From Micromonospora trifolii (GTDB lineage: Bacteria > Actinomycetota > Actinomycetes > Mycobacteriales > Micromonosporaceae), in contig NZ_JAKKFD010000021.1 in assembly GCF_022229005.1 (NCBI RefSeq), forward strand, positions 124,001 through 188,000: a DNA stretch of 64,000 nucleotides, given 5' to 3'. How positions within the stretch are numbered: the stretch's first letter is position 1; each line of letters begins with the position of its first letter. The notes below the pieces were generated by a model. The model had not been told where the DNA came from. It did not search any database and saw nothing but the letters and a program-made list of their open reading frames with translations. Shown here piece by piece: positions 25,856 to 34,433 of this stretch. The translations under genes and the position numbers were made by a program.

Positions 25856-27907
25856 CTAGCGCTGGTCGGGGCGTTGCCGGGCGAACGCGTCGCGCTTGCC
25901 CCAACGGCCGGGGATGTCCAGGAGCGCGATCCGCCCGAAGGTGGTGGGCAACGCCGGGTCCACGGCCAGGTGGTCATCGTGCGGGTTGATGCCGAGCATG
26001 GTGCGGATCAGCAGCATGGTGGCGCCGCTGGACCACGCCTGCGGACTGCCGGCGGTCGGGTACCGGATCGGGAACCGTGTGGTCTCGCGGTCGAACCCGC
26101 CGAACGCCTCGGGTAGCCGACCCTCGAAGTAGGTGGCGGCGGAGAGGATGCCCTCGGCGATGCGGGCCGCCTCGTTGCTGAACCCGTAGCGGCGCAGACC
26201 CCAGGCGATGAACGAGTTGTCGAACGGCCAGACCGTGCCGTTGTGGTAGCCGAGCGGGTTGTAGCGGCGCTGCCCCTCGGCGAACGTCCGCACCCCCCAG
26301 CCGGAGAACAGCGCAGGACCCATCAGGTGCTCGACCACCCGGGGAGCCCGCTCCGGTGGCACGATGCCGCTCCACAACAGGTGCCCGATGTTGGAGGACA
26401 GGCTGTCCACGGGAGTGCCGTCGTGGTCGAGCGCGAGGGCGTAGAAGCCGCGGTCCTCCAGCCAGAAGTCCCGGTTGAACCGCTCGTACAGGGCCGCCGC
26501 CTCGCTCTCCAGCCGATCGGCGAAGGCAGGATCACCCCAGAAGGTACGGGCCAGCCGTGCTCCTCGGATCTTCGCGTCGTAGGCGTACCCCTGGGTTTCG
26601 CAGGTGGCCCTCGGGAAGCCCGGCAGCCGGCCGTCGGCGTAGGAGATGCTGTCCCAGGAGTCCTTCCAGCACTGGTTGTCCAGCCCGGTGGCGCGGTTGC
26701 GTCGCTGGTACCAGACGTAGCCGGTGGAGGTCAGGTCCGCGTACCTGTCGATCCAGGCCAGGGCCGCGCGGGCCTCCTGCTCCAACTCTGTCACCAGCGC
26801 GGTGTCGCCGCTCCAGCGCTCGTACTCGTCGAGCAGCACCACGAACAGTGGTGAGGCGTCCACAGTGCCGTAGTAGGGGGAGTGTGGCTGCTCCTCGAAC
26901 GCTGCCGACTCCCCGTAGCGCAACTCGTGCAGGATCCGGCCCGGGTCCTCCTCCAGCACGTCGTCGCTCCGGGCACCCTGCAGCGACGCGAGGATCCGCA
27001 GCGTCGGTGGGGTCAGCGACGGGGTGACCGGCAGGGTCTGCAAGCAGGTCAACAGGCTGTCGCGGCCGAACAGGGTCATGAACCAGGGCAGCCCGGCCGC
27101 GGGCACGCTCGCGCCGCTGAGAGAGAGCGGCGCGAAGCGCAGCGCCGCCAGGTCCACCAGGCTGCGGTGGTAGACCTGCTGGAGGCCGACGCTCTCGGTG
27201 TCCAGGGTCGGGGCCGCGGCGACCCACGCCTGCACGCTCCTCGGCAGGGTGGAGTCGTCCGGCCGTAGGGCGCGCAGGGCGGCGCGCAGGTCGACGCCGT
27301 CCGGACGCAACGCCAGCATGGCGGCCTGCAACCGGGTCGACCACTGCTGCCCGGGGCGCAGCCGGACCGCGAACCGGAGGCCGCCCCTGTCGAACTCCGC
27401 TGGCTCACTCGCCGACACGACGACCTCACGGCGGTAGGTGCCGCGCCGGTAGCCCAGCCGCAACTCGTTCGGGCCGACGTGCGTGTAGTGCTCGCCGCTC
27501 TTGTCGCCGATGTCGAACTTGATCTCGAAAATGTCGGCGAAGTCGGCCGCCACCTCCAGGCGCACGTCGAGCGTCATGTCCCGCTCGCCGTAATTGAAGA
27601 TCGTCAGCGACTCGGTGAGGTCTGGGCCGATGCGCCGACGTCGAATGGCCGACACGTCGGCCTCCACGTAGTCCACCGCCGCGCCCGGCACCACGAAGAA
27701 CGTGACCTCGAAGTACTGGCTGTCGTCCACCGACAGAGCTGTCATGCACTCGCCGTTGACGGTGAGCCGCCAGCGGGACAGGAATCGCGTGTCGGCGGCG
27801 AAGAGGCCGACCGGGGTGCTCGGGGAGGACGCCACGTCGCCGGCGGTGTCGGACACCATGAAGGTGTTCCCGTCGATGCACGCCACGGTGCCCGCGATGT
27901 CCCTCAT
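25856..27907 (-). CDS. Glycogen-debranching-type enzyme (amylo-alpha-1,6-glucosidase family)
   Basis: 683 aa. The N-terminal GDE_N_bis domain begins GNTFMVSDTAGDVASSPSTPVGLFAADTRFLSRW; the C-terminal (alpha/alpha)6 domain has LPWFMTLFGRDSLLTCLQTL, YADGRLPGFPRATCETQGYAYDAK and YHNGTVWPFDNSFIAWGLRRYGF. Family members hydrolyse alpha-1,6 branches or related glycosides in the cytoplasm; no signal peptide is seen. It lies 3 nt downstream of an SCP2 gene on the same strand. Confidence 0.83.
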   Translation of the reverse strand: MRDIAGTVACIDGNTFMVSDTAGDVASSPSTPVGLFAADTRFLSRWRLTVNGECMTALSVDDSQYFEVTFFVVPGAAVDYVEADVSAIRRRRIGPDLTESLTIFNYGERDMTLDVRLEVAADFADIFEIKFDIGDKSGEHYTHVGPNELRLGYRRGTYRREVVVSASEPAEFDRGGLRFAVRLRPGQQWSTRLQAAMLALRPDGVDLRAALRALRPDDSTLPRSVQAWVAAAPTLDTESVGLQQVYHRSLVDLAALRFAPLSLSGASVPAAGLPWFMTLFGRDSLLTCLQTLPVTPSLTPPTLRILASLQGARSDDVLEEDPGRILHELRYGESAAFEEQPHSPYYGTVDASPLFVVLLDEYERWSGDTALVTELEQEARAALAWIDRYADLTSTGYVWYQRRNRATGLDNQCWKDSWDSISYADGRLPGFPRATCETQGYAYDAKIRGARLARTFWGDPAFADRLESEAAALYERFNRDFWLEDRGFYALALDHDGTPVDSLSSNIGHLLWSGIVPPERAPRVVEHLMGPALFSGWGVRTFAEGQRRYNPLGYHNGTVWPFDNSFIAWGLRRYGFSNEAARIAEGILSAATYFEGRLPEAFGGFDRETTRFPIRYPTAGSPQAWSSGATMLLIRTMLGINPHDDHLAVDPALPTTFGRIALLDIPGRWGKRDAFARQRPDQR

Positions 27908-27910
27908 CGG

Positions 27911-28273
27911 TCATGTCCCACTGTCGGGGTCGTCGCGCTGGAGCCGTCCGGGCTCTCGCGGAAACAGCCGCCCGATGCGCAACGCCAGGGCGAGGTCACC
28001 ATCCACCATGATCTCGCCCCGGGTAATCGCGGCCAGCCCGTTCACCTCGCCTCGCGCCATCGCCTCCGCGACCTGCGCGGACACCTGGATCACAGTGGTG
28101 GCGGGGCCGCCGCTCCGGGTCACCCGCATCCGGCCATGATCGATGTCCAGCAGCCACTGCTCCAGGTGGCCGTCGTCGCGGATGTCGAATCGCACGCTGC
28201 CACAGACCTTGCTGAACCGCGGATCCTGGCCAGCGACCGTCAGCCGCTCGAAGAAGGCGCTGGTCGCCGACAT
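27911..28273 (-). CDS. SCP2 sterol-binding domain protein
   Basis: 120 aa, a stand-alone SCP2-like domain: VRFDIRDDGHLEQWLLDIDHGRMRVTRSG, then AQVAEAMARGEVNGLAAITRGEIMVDGDLALALRIGRLFP. Such domains bind lipids or act as C-terminal modules of tailoring enzymes. In operon with the downstream debranching-type gene (3-nt gap). A related module is fused to the sulfotransferase at 15.7 kb. Confidence 0.8.
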   Translation of the reverse strand: MSATSAFFERLTVAGQDPRFSKVCGSVRFDIRDDGHLEQWLLDIDHGRMRVTRSGGPATTVIQVSAQVAEAMARGEVNGLAAITRGEIMVDGDLALALRIGRLFPREPGRLQRDDPDSGT

Positions 28274-28351
28274 CGCACCTCCTCGGGCGCTGGTAAGAGC
28301 GGATGCCGGCTACCCGGTGCCGCGCACTTCTAACGCCGGGCGGCGCCCTGG

Positions 28352-28602
28352 TCACGGTGCGAGCGAGAAGCGGGTCCAGGTGGTCGCGTCAGTGGTGACG
28401 AGGGCGCGACACTGACCGCACAAACGAGCCGGCCGTACTCCCGGGCGAGCGTGAAGTGCTTTCCGTCGTCCCGGCTGACCAGCAGCCGGGCGCGGCGGTC
28501 GAGTTCGGTGCCCTCACCGGGCGTGATCGCCAGCAGAGACCCGTCGGACCCCACAGTGAGGTCGTAGTGGGGCTGATCCGACAGCTCGGGCCAGAATCCG
28601 GG
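28352..28602 (-). pseudogene. Remnant of a sialidase-like beta-propeller protein (C-terminal fragment, frameshifted)
   Basis: On the minus strand directly after the stop of the secreted CnaB-like gene, one frame reads FWPELSDQPHYDLTVGSDGSL and continues LLVSRDDGKHFTLAREYGRLV. The frame then shifts, and ALVTTDATTWTRFSLAP followed by a stop is read. Both pieces resemble exo-alpha-sialidase/BNR-repeat protein C-termini (LLVSRDDGKHFT, TTWTRF). No start codon with a ribosome site precedes them. The gene is truncated at the 5' end and frameshifted. Confidence 0.6.
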
Positions 28603-29613
28603 TCAGCCGAGGTTGAAGTCCACCACGACCGGCGTCCGTCGGACCCGCACGGGAGTCGCCGCGTCGAAGCCGGCGGCGTCGCGGTGCCAGACCGGCGGGG
28701 TGTACGCGCAGTCGCAGCGCAGCTTCACCCGCTGCCCCGGGAGCAGGCGCAGGGCGTACCCGGTGCCCACGTCCGCCACGCCGGCCAGGTCCCCGGTGGC
28801 CGCGTCGAACGCGATCACCTGGGCGTAGGTGAGCAACTCGTCGACCCGTACCGCCCCGGTGAGCGGCGTCCCGGCGGGCAGCGCCTGATTCAGGGTCGCC
28901 GTCTGCTGGGCCCGGACCCGCACCGGCCGCGCCTGCTGCCGACCGCCCACCCCGCCGGACCACACGGTGGCCAGCCCGGAGGCGGCGAACTGCACCGGCC
29001 AGTGGTACGGGCCGAGGCCGGTGATCGTGTAGCGGCCGTTCTCGTCGGTGGTCGGGCCGTGGTCGTCGTACTTCGGGTCCGGCACGTACGGCACCACCAT
29101 GACCCGGGCGCGGGGGACCGGAGCGCCGGTCGCCGCGTCGGTCACCACCCCGACGACGGTGCCGGGCGGGTCGAGCCGGACGTCCGGCACGCCGGTCACC
29201 GCGCCGGCGCGCACCTGGACCACCCGGGCCCGCTCGCGCTCACCGGTGCCGCCGTGTCGGCCGACCCACTGCCAGCCGTGCGTCGTCGTGTCGTAGGGGC
29301 GCACCAGCAGCCGGTACCTCCCCGGGGCGACGTCGCCGGTCACCAGGACGCCCTGCTCGTCGGCGCAACCCCCGTACCGTCCGAGCTGGTCCTCGCCGAG
29401 GGTGACCGCCGCCAACGCCGCGGCGTCCACCGGGACGAGCGCGGCGCAGGCCCGGGGGACCGGTGCGCCGGTCGTCGCGTCGCGGACCACGGTGCGGACA
29501 CCGCCGGGCGCGGGCGACGCGGGGGTACGTGCGGCGGCCGGCGGGGCGGCCTCCCCGACGAGCAGTGCGACGGCGATGGTGGCGGTCAGGTGGCGCAGCA
29601 GAGCGCGGCTCAT
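28603..29613 (-). CDS. Secreted protein with carboxypeptidase-regulatory/CnaB-like repeats
   Basis: 336 aa. A signal peptide (RHLTATIAVALLVGEAAPPAAA) is followed by two related beta-sandwich repeats: VRTVVRDATTGAPVPRACAAL (about 40-130) and VVGVVTDAATGAPVPRARVMV (about 150-240), then a third divergent beta-rich part. The repeats resemble CarboxypepD_reg/CnaB domains, common in secreted structural or adhesion proteins. No LPXTG anchor. Start ATG 29613 has a GAAAGGA site. Confidence 0.75.
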   Translation of the reverse strand: MSRALLRHLTATIAVALLVGEAAPPAAARTPASPAPGGVRTVVRDATTGAPVPRACAALVPVDAAALAAVTLGEDQLGRYGGCADEQGVLVTGDVAPGRYRLLVRPYDTTTHGWQWVGRHGGTGERERARVVQVRAGAVTGVPDVRLDPPGTVVGVVTDAATGAPVPRARVMVVPYVPDPKYDDHGPTTDENGRYTITGLGPYHWPVQFAASGLATVWSGGVGGRQQARPVRVRAQQTATLNQALPAGTPLTGAVRVDELLTYAQVIAFDAATGDLAGVADVGTGYALRLLPGQRVKLRCDCAYTPPVWHRDAAGFDAATPVRVRRTPVVVDFNLG

Positions 29614-29854
29614 GGGGGTGTCCTTTCGACGGCGCGGTGGTTGGGCCGACGGTAACGGCGTTCTAGTGATCCAAATCGGTCCATGTCGCGATGTCGACCC
29701 GTTGCCGTGGGCGTTCCCGCCCACACCGACCGCATCGGACGTTCTGCCCCGAACCCGGCGCATGTGGCACCGGTACGACATAGCGTCACGGGGGCGGGAC
29801 CACCGCCGCCCCCGCCGGCGGACCGGCGGCGACGCCCACCGGAAGGAACCGGAC

Positions 29855-30805
29855 ATGAGTCATGTCGATGCTGTGCTCCTGCCGGAGCTGGACGGGCCGG
29901 TGCCCGCCACGCTGCCGAGCGCGCTCGGCCTGCTGAGCCTGGCCCTCGGAGTGGGCGCGCTGGTCGCACCAAGGCCCATCGCGCGGCTGACCGGGGTGGA
30001 CGACTCCCCGGTCGCGCGGGCCGTGCTTCCGGCCATCGGCCTCCGCGAGCTGGGCAGCGCCGCCGGCCTGCTCAGCGGCCGCCGCCCGGCCGGCTGGGCC
30101 TGGAGCCGGGTGGCCGGCGACGCCATGGACCTCACACTGCTCGGGCGGGCCCTCGCCGACCGTGGCGGTGAACGCCGTCACCGGGTCGCGCTGACCACCC
30201 TCGCCATCGCCGGCATCACCGCCGTCGACGTGCTCGCCGCCGTACGCGTCGGCCGGGCTCGACGGGCCCGCGCCCGGGTGATCCGGATGCAGATCGCGGT
30301 GACGGTGAACCGGTCACCCGCCGAGGCGTACCGGTTCTGGCGGGACATGGAGAACCTGCCCCGGTTCATGGCGCACCTGGAGTCCGTCCGCGCCGACGAC
30401 CTGCGCCGTTCGCACTGGATCGCCCGTGGTCCGGCCGGTCACCGCGTCGAGTGGGACGCCGAGATCATCGACGACCAGCCGAACAAGTCGATCACCTGGC
30501 GTTCGCTGCCGGGGACCCGGGTGCCCAACGCCGGGCGGGTCCGGTTCGTGCCCGCGCCCGGCGACCGGGGGACCGAGGTGCGGGTGGAGCTGCGCTACGC
30601 GCCGCCGGCCGGCGCGCTCGGCAGGGTGGTGGCGAAGCTCTTCGGCGAAGAACCCGAGCAGCAGGTCCGCGACGACCTGCGCCGGTTCAAGCAGGTCCTG
30701 GAGACCGGCGAGGTCGTCCGCTCCGAGGGCAGCCCCAACGGCATCTCCGTACGCCAACAGGCCATGCAGCGACCCGCCCAGCCGCTGCCGGCGTCCCGCC
30801 GCTGA
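29855..30805 (+). CDS. Membrane protein with SRPBCC (polyketide cyclase/dehydrase-like) domain
   Basis: 316 aa. The N-terminal about 130 residues contain three to four hydrophobic segments (LGLLSLALGVGALVAP, LTTLAIAGITAVDVLAAV). The C-terminal domain (about 148-300) is SRPBCC-like: VTVNRSPAEAYRFWRDMENLPRFMAHLESV, HRVEWDAEIIDDQPNKSITWRSLPG and RGTEVRVELRYAPP. START/cyclase folds bind hydrophobic ligands. Good GGAAGGAA ribosome site. 29 nt before the zinc dehydrogenase gene, so likely in one operon. Confidence 0.83.
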   Translation: MSHVDAVLLPELDGPVPATLPSALGLLSLALGVGALVAPRPIARLTGVDDSPVARAVLPAIGLRELGSAAGLLSGRRPAGWAWSRVAGDAMDLTLLGRALADRGGERRHRVALTTLAIAGITAVDVLAAVRVGRARRARARVIRMQIAVTVNRSPAEAYRFWRDMENLPRFMAHLESVRADDLRRSHWIARGPAGHRVEWDAEIIDDQPNKSITWRSLPGTRVPNAGRVRFVPAPGDRGTEVRVELRYAPPAGALGRVVAKLFGEEPEQQVRDDLRRFKQVLETGEVVRSEGSPNGISVRQQAMQRPAQPLPASRR

Positions 30806-30834
30806 CCGCCCGAGCTCTCCGAAAGGGACCGAGA

Positions 30835-32007
30835 ATGAAGGCCACCGCCTGGATGGGCGCCGACAGCGTCAAGGTCGTCGACGTACCCGACCCGAAGATC
30901 ATGAACGCCCGGGACGCGATCGTCCGGATCAGCACCACAGCGATCTGCGGCTCCGACCTGCACCTCTACCACGGTTACATTCCCGCGATGCGCAAGGGCG
31001 ACATCCTCGGCCACGAGTTCATGGGCGAGGTGGTCGAGGTGGGCCCGCAGGTGCGCAACCTCAAGCCGGGCGACCGGGTGGTGGTGCCGTTCCCCATCGC
31101 CTGCGGGCACTGCTCGTCCTGCCAGCGCGGCCTCTACTCGGTCTGCGAGAACTCCAACCCGAACGCCGGCATCGCCGAAAAGATCATGGGGCACTCGCCG
31201 GCCGGCATCTTCGGCTACTCGCACCTGCTCGGCGGGTACGCCGGCGGCCAGGCCGAGTACGCCAGGGTGCCGTTCGCCGACATCGGCCCGGTCAAGGTGC
31301 CCGACGAGATCAGTGACGACCAGGCGGTCATGCTGGCCGACGTGTTCCCGACCGGCTACATGGGCGCCGAGATGTGCGACATCAAACCGGGGCAGGTGAT
31401 TGCCGTCTGGGGCGCCGGGCCGGTCGGATTGCTCGCCGCGGCCAGCGCCCGGTTGCTCGGCGCGGAGCGGGTGATCGTCATCGACCGGTTCCCGTACCGG
31501 CTGCGGCTGGCCGAGGAGCACATCGACGCCGAGACGATCAACTACGAGGAAGCCGACGTGCTGGACACCCTCAACGAGATGACCGCCGGTCGGGGCCCCG
31601 ACGCGTGCATCGACGCGGTGGGCCTGGAGGGCCACCACGGCAACGCCGCCATGTACGCCTACGACCGGGCGAAGCAGGTCGCGCGGGTCGAGACGGAGCG
31701 GCCGTTCGCGCTGCGGCAGGCGATCCTCGCCTGCCGCTCCGGCGGGGTGGTCTCGGTCGTCGGCGCGTACGGCGGCTTCGTCGACAAGTTCCCGATGGGC
31801 GCGTTCATGAACCGGTCGCTGATCATGCGGACCGGTCAGTGCCACGTCCAGCGCTACACCCGACCGCTGCTGGAGCGCATCCAGCGCGGTGAGATCGACC
31901 CGAGCTTCATCGTCAGCCACCGCATGCCGCTGCGCGACGCCCCGAAGGGCTACAAGATCTTCCAGAAGAAGCAGGACGACTGTACGAAGGTGCTGCTCAA
32001 GGTCTGA
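30835..32007 (+). CDS. Zinc-dependent alcohol dehydrogenase (formaldehyde dehydrogenase-like)
   Basis: 390 aa MDR-family dehydrogenase. Catalytic zinc residues are in TTAICGSDLHLYHG and GHEFMGEVVEVG; the structural zinc loop has four Cys (ACGHCSSCQRGLYSVCEN). The NAD-binding motif is VWGAGPVGLLAAASARLLGA. The length and the HHGNAAMYAYDRAKQ insertion resemble glutathione-independent formaldehyde dehydrogenases. Substrate not fixed by the sequence. Confidence 0.87.
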   Translation: MKATAWMGADSVKVVDVPDPKIMNARDAIVRISTTAICGSDLHLYHGYIPAMRKGDILGHEFMGEVVEVGPQVRNLKPGDRVVVPFPIACGHCSSCQRGLYSVCENSNPNAGIAEKIMGHSPAGIFGYSHLLGGYAGGQAEYARVPFADIGPVKVPDEISDDQAVMLADVFPTGYMGAEMCDIKPGQVIAVWGAGPVGLLAAASARLLGAERVIVIDRFPYRLRLAEEHIDAETINYEEADVLDTLNEMTAGRGPDACIDAVGLEGHHGNAAMYAYDRAKQVARVETERPFALRQAILACRSGGVVSVVGAYGGFVDKFPMGAFMNRSLIMRTGQCHVQRYTRPLLERIQRGEIDPSFIVSHRMPLRDAPKGYKIFQKKQDDCTKVLLKV

Positions 32008-32054
32008 CTGGTGGATCCAGCTCTGCGGTGGGGAGTGCTTCGCGCGCTGCCTTT

Positions 32055-32165
32055 GGAGCTGATGTCGCAAACGATTCGGTCCGGCTGACTTGGCTGCCTC
32101 TGCCGGAGAGCCCGGCGGCTTGGACGGGGTGGGGCCGGGGGTGATGTCGTCGACGATTCAGCTCC
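32055..32165. repeat. Pair of related intergenic palindromic segments
   Basis: The 255-bp gap between the dehydrogenase and the decayed GNAT gene has no gene. It holds two similar 28-bp stretches (32055-32082 and 32138-32165) sharing TGATGTCG-N3-ACGATTC. The second contains the 10-bp palindrome TCGTCGACGA and is followed by a GCTCC-ACA-GGAGC hairpin. They look like copies of an intergenic repeat. Confidence 0.4.
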
Positions 32166-32262
32166 ACAGGAGCCGACCAGAGCCTCGGCTGTCAACGCTG
32201 GTCCCTCTGCGTGCGCACGGCGCCGTACCCGGCCTTGGCTCGACGCGAGTTAGCGTGACGCC

Positions 32263-32680
32263 ATGGGAACTGGCGACATGTCGATGTCTGTCTCGGCCGA
32301 TCTCACTGTCCGGCTACGGCCGGTTGCCGAGCCCGACCTGGCGATGTTCCGGCGGTTCTGCACCGAGCCGGGCCTGATCGGGCTGGACTGGGCCGGCTTC
32401 CGGGACGCCGGCGCGCCGGCACGGCGGTTCGCCGTCGACGGCTACCTCGGCGAGGACGACGGACGGCTCGTCGTCGAGGTCGAACAGCCCGGCTCAGCGC
32501 ATCCAGGCCGGCACCCACCCCGAGAACGTCGCCGAGCAGCGGTCGTTGGAGAAGGCCGGCTTCCAGTTGGAAGGCGTCGTGCGGGCCAGCGAGTTCCGAG
32601 CTGGTCAGTGGCGCGACGGCTACCTCTACAGCCGGTTGCGCGACGACCCGTCGCCGTGGGATGCGGCGACGGGAGGCTAG
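32263..32680 (+). pseudogene. GNAT acetyltransferase with internal deletion
   Basis: The first frame encodes a GNAT N-terminus (DLTVRLRPVAEPDLAMFRRF ... GYLGEDDGRLVVEVEQ). At about 32485-32497 the reading shifts by one frame to RIQAGTHPENVAEQRSLEKA, then GFQLEGVVRASEFRAGQWRD and a normal end at TAG 32678. Roughly 50-60 residues that should carry the acetyl-CoA loop (R-G-x-G-x-G/A) are missing, so the product cannot be functional. TAGCGT 6 nt before the ATG shows the old leaderless promoter is retained. Confidence 0.8.
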
Positions 32681-33765
32681 CGCGGGCGGACTCCCGGCTC
32701 CACAGTGAGGGTCCCCGCTGCGGCGTCGATAGTGGCGCGTGAGCCCAGTGGAACGGTGAGCTGTCCGTTGCCGTGCCCCAGCCGTAGCCCGCCCAGGACC
32801 GGCACGCCAAGGTCGTACAGGCGGTCCTTGAGCACCGCCGCCGCGTCCCACTCGCCCGGCTCACCGACGCTGTTGGTGATCTGGCCGATCACCACCCCGG
32901 CGACCCTGGACAGCACGCCCACCCGGCGCAGTTCGGTCAGCATGCTGTCGATGCTGTACGGAGCCTCGTCCACGTCCTCGAAGAAGAGGATCGCGCCGTC
33001 GAACTTCGGGGAGTCCTCCGCGCCGAGCGAGGTGGAGATCAGCGTCAGGCAGCCGCCGAGCAGGGGCCCCGATGCTCGCCCCGGCACCACCACTGAAGCG
33101 GCTGTCTCGGCCGGGTCCCGGGAGATCGTGACGGGCGCGGTGCTCATCACCGCCCTGCGGAGCGCTTCGGCCGACTCGGGGCCGGTGCGGGCGTCACTCC
33201 AGTTGACCATGGGACCGTAGAAGGTGACCAGGCCGGTGTCGCGCCAGAGCTTGCCGTGGATGCTGGTGATGTCGCTGAAGCCGACGACCACCCGGGGGTC
33301 CCGGCGGAGAACGGAGACGTCGATCTGGTCGACGATCCGTTGGGTGCCGTAACCACCTCTGGCGGCGAAGACGGCACGGATGCCCGGGTCGGTGAGGGCG
33401 GCGTTCAGGTCGGCCAGCCGTTGCGCGTCGGTGCCGGCCAGATAGCCGTACTTGGTGAAGACGTGCGTGCCCAGCTCGACCTCCAGGCCCCAGCTGCGCA
33501 GGATCTCGATGCCGCGGGCCATGTTCGTGGGGTCCGGCGTGCTGCCTGGTGAGACGACCCGGACCCGGTCACCGGGTGCCAGCGCCGGTGCCCGCAGGAC
33601 GCGCTTCGCGCCAACCGGCGCGGCCTGCGCGGACGCGGTCTCCGCCGAGCCGACGAGCGCAGCGCCTCCGGCCGCCGCCGCTCCCATCCGCAGCACGCCT
33701 CGACGGGACAGGGGCACCCGCGCGGGCCCCTTAATCGTGGCTGGGTCTGTTTCAGAAGTGGCCAC
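32677..33765 (-). CDS. LD-carboxypeptidase (S66 family) with Tat signal
   Basis: 362 aa. A twin-arginine signal peptide (PLSRRGVLRMGAAAAGGAALVG) predicts export. The S66 peptidase domain follows: GDRVRVVSPGSTPDP, AVFAARGGYGTQRIVDQID, VVVGFSDITSIHGKLW (the family Ser is usually in a GYSD/GFSD context), and a C-terminal GGLRLGHGNGQLTVPLG with the catalytic His. Family members cleave the L-Lys/Dap-D-Ala bond of tetrapeptides in murein recycling, usually in the cytoplasm; export here is unusual. GTG start 33765 with a GAGGGG site. Confidence 0.82.
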   Translation of the reverse strand: MATSETDPATIKGPARVPLSRRGVLRMGAAAAGGAALVGSAETASAQAAPVGAKRVLRAPALAPGDRVRVVSPGSTPDPTNMARGIEILRSWGLEVELGTHVFTKYGYLAGTDAQRLADLNAALTDPGIRAVFAARGGYGTQRIVDQIDVSVLRRDPRVVVGFSDITSIHGKLWRDTGLVTFYGPMVNWSDARTGPESAEALRRAVMSTAPVTISRDPAETAASVVVPGRASGPLLGGCLTLISTSLGAEDSPKFDGAILFFEDVDEAPYSIDSMLTELRRVGVLSRVAGVVIGQITNSVGEPGEWDAAAVLKDRLYDLGVPVLGGLRLGHGNGQLTVPLGSRATIDAAAGTLTVEPGVRPR

Positions 33766-34016
33766 CGGCGTCCCCTCATCGTGATCAGACGATGTACGAG
33801 CTGCCACAGCCTACGACATTCATCGATGTCGGGCGGGGTCCACAAGGGACGGAAGCCACTCCGGCGTGACGTGACTGCTTCGTGAGGTACCGCCCGCCGA
33901 TGGCGGGGAGTCCGGATCCGCCCGTCACCCCGTTTGTGGCCAGGGAGCCTGGGAACTCGCCCCGTTCGTCAGCAGGCAGGCCTGAAGGCATGCCGACGAG
34001 ACCGAAGGAGCGGGGC

Positions 34017-34403
34017 ATGGAGTACGAGCAGATGATCGCCACGGTACGACAGCGCGCGGGCCTCGGTGAGAACGAAGCCGTGCGGTCCATACAGGCCGTC
34101 CTGTCGGTGCTCGGCGAGCGGCTCGCCGGACAGGAGGCGGACAATTTGGCGGCACAGCTACCGGAGCGGCTGGACGCGTCGGTCACCCGTAATCCGCAGG
34201 GCCGCCGGTGGGACATTGGTGAGTTCCTGAAGCACGTCGGCGACCGCGAACAGGTCGCGAACGCGGACCAGGTGCGTCAACACGCCCAGGCGGTGCTGCG
34301 TACCGTCGCCGAGGCGCTGAATGACGACGAGCGACACGACCTGCTCGCCCAGCTTCCCGGCGGCATCATCGACCTCTTCGGTGTGCCCACCCCGCGAGGC
34401 TGA
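34017..34403 (+). CDS. DUF2267 protein
   Basis: 128 aa: MEYEQMIATVRQRAGLGENEAVRSIQAVLSVLGERLAGQEADNLAAQLPE is the typical DUF2267 N-terminus. Helical, cytoplasmic, function unknown; often found with stress-related genes. Start chosen by the GAAGGAG site. GTTT-N15-GGGAAC (33932-33956) upstream may be a SigB-type promoter variant. Confidence 0.8.
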   Translation: MEYEQMIATVRQRAGLGENEAVRSIQAVLSVLGERLAGQEADNLAAQLPERLDASVTRNPQGRRWDIGEFLKHVGDREQVANADQVRQHAQAVLRTVAEALNDDERHDLLAQLPGGIIDLFGVPTPRG

Positions 34404-34433
34404 GCCCCGCGCCGATCCGGCCAACCGGGGCGC

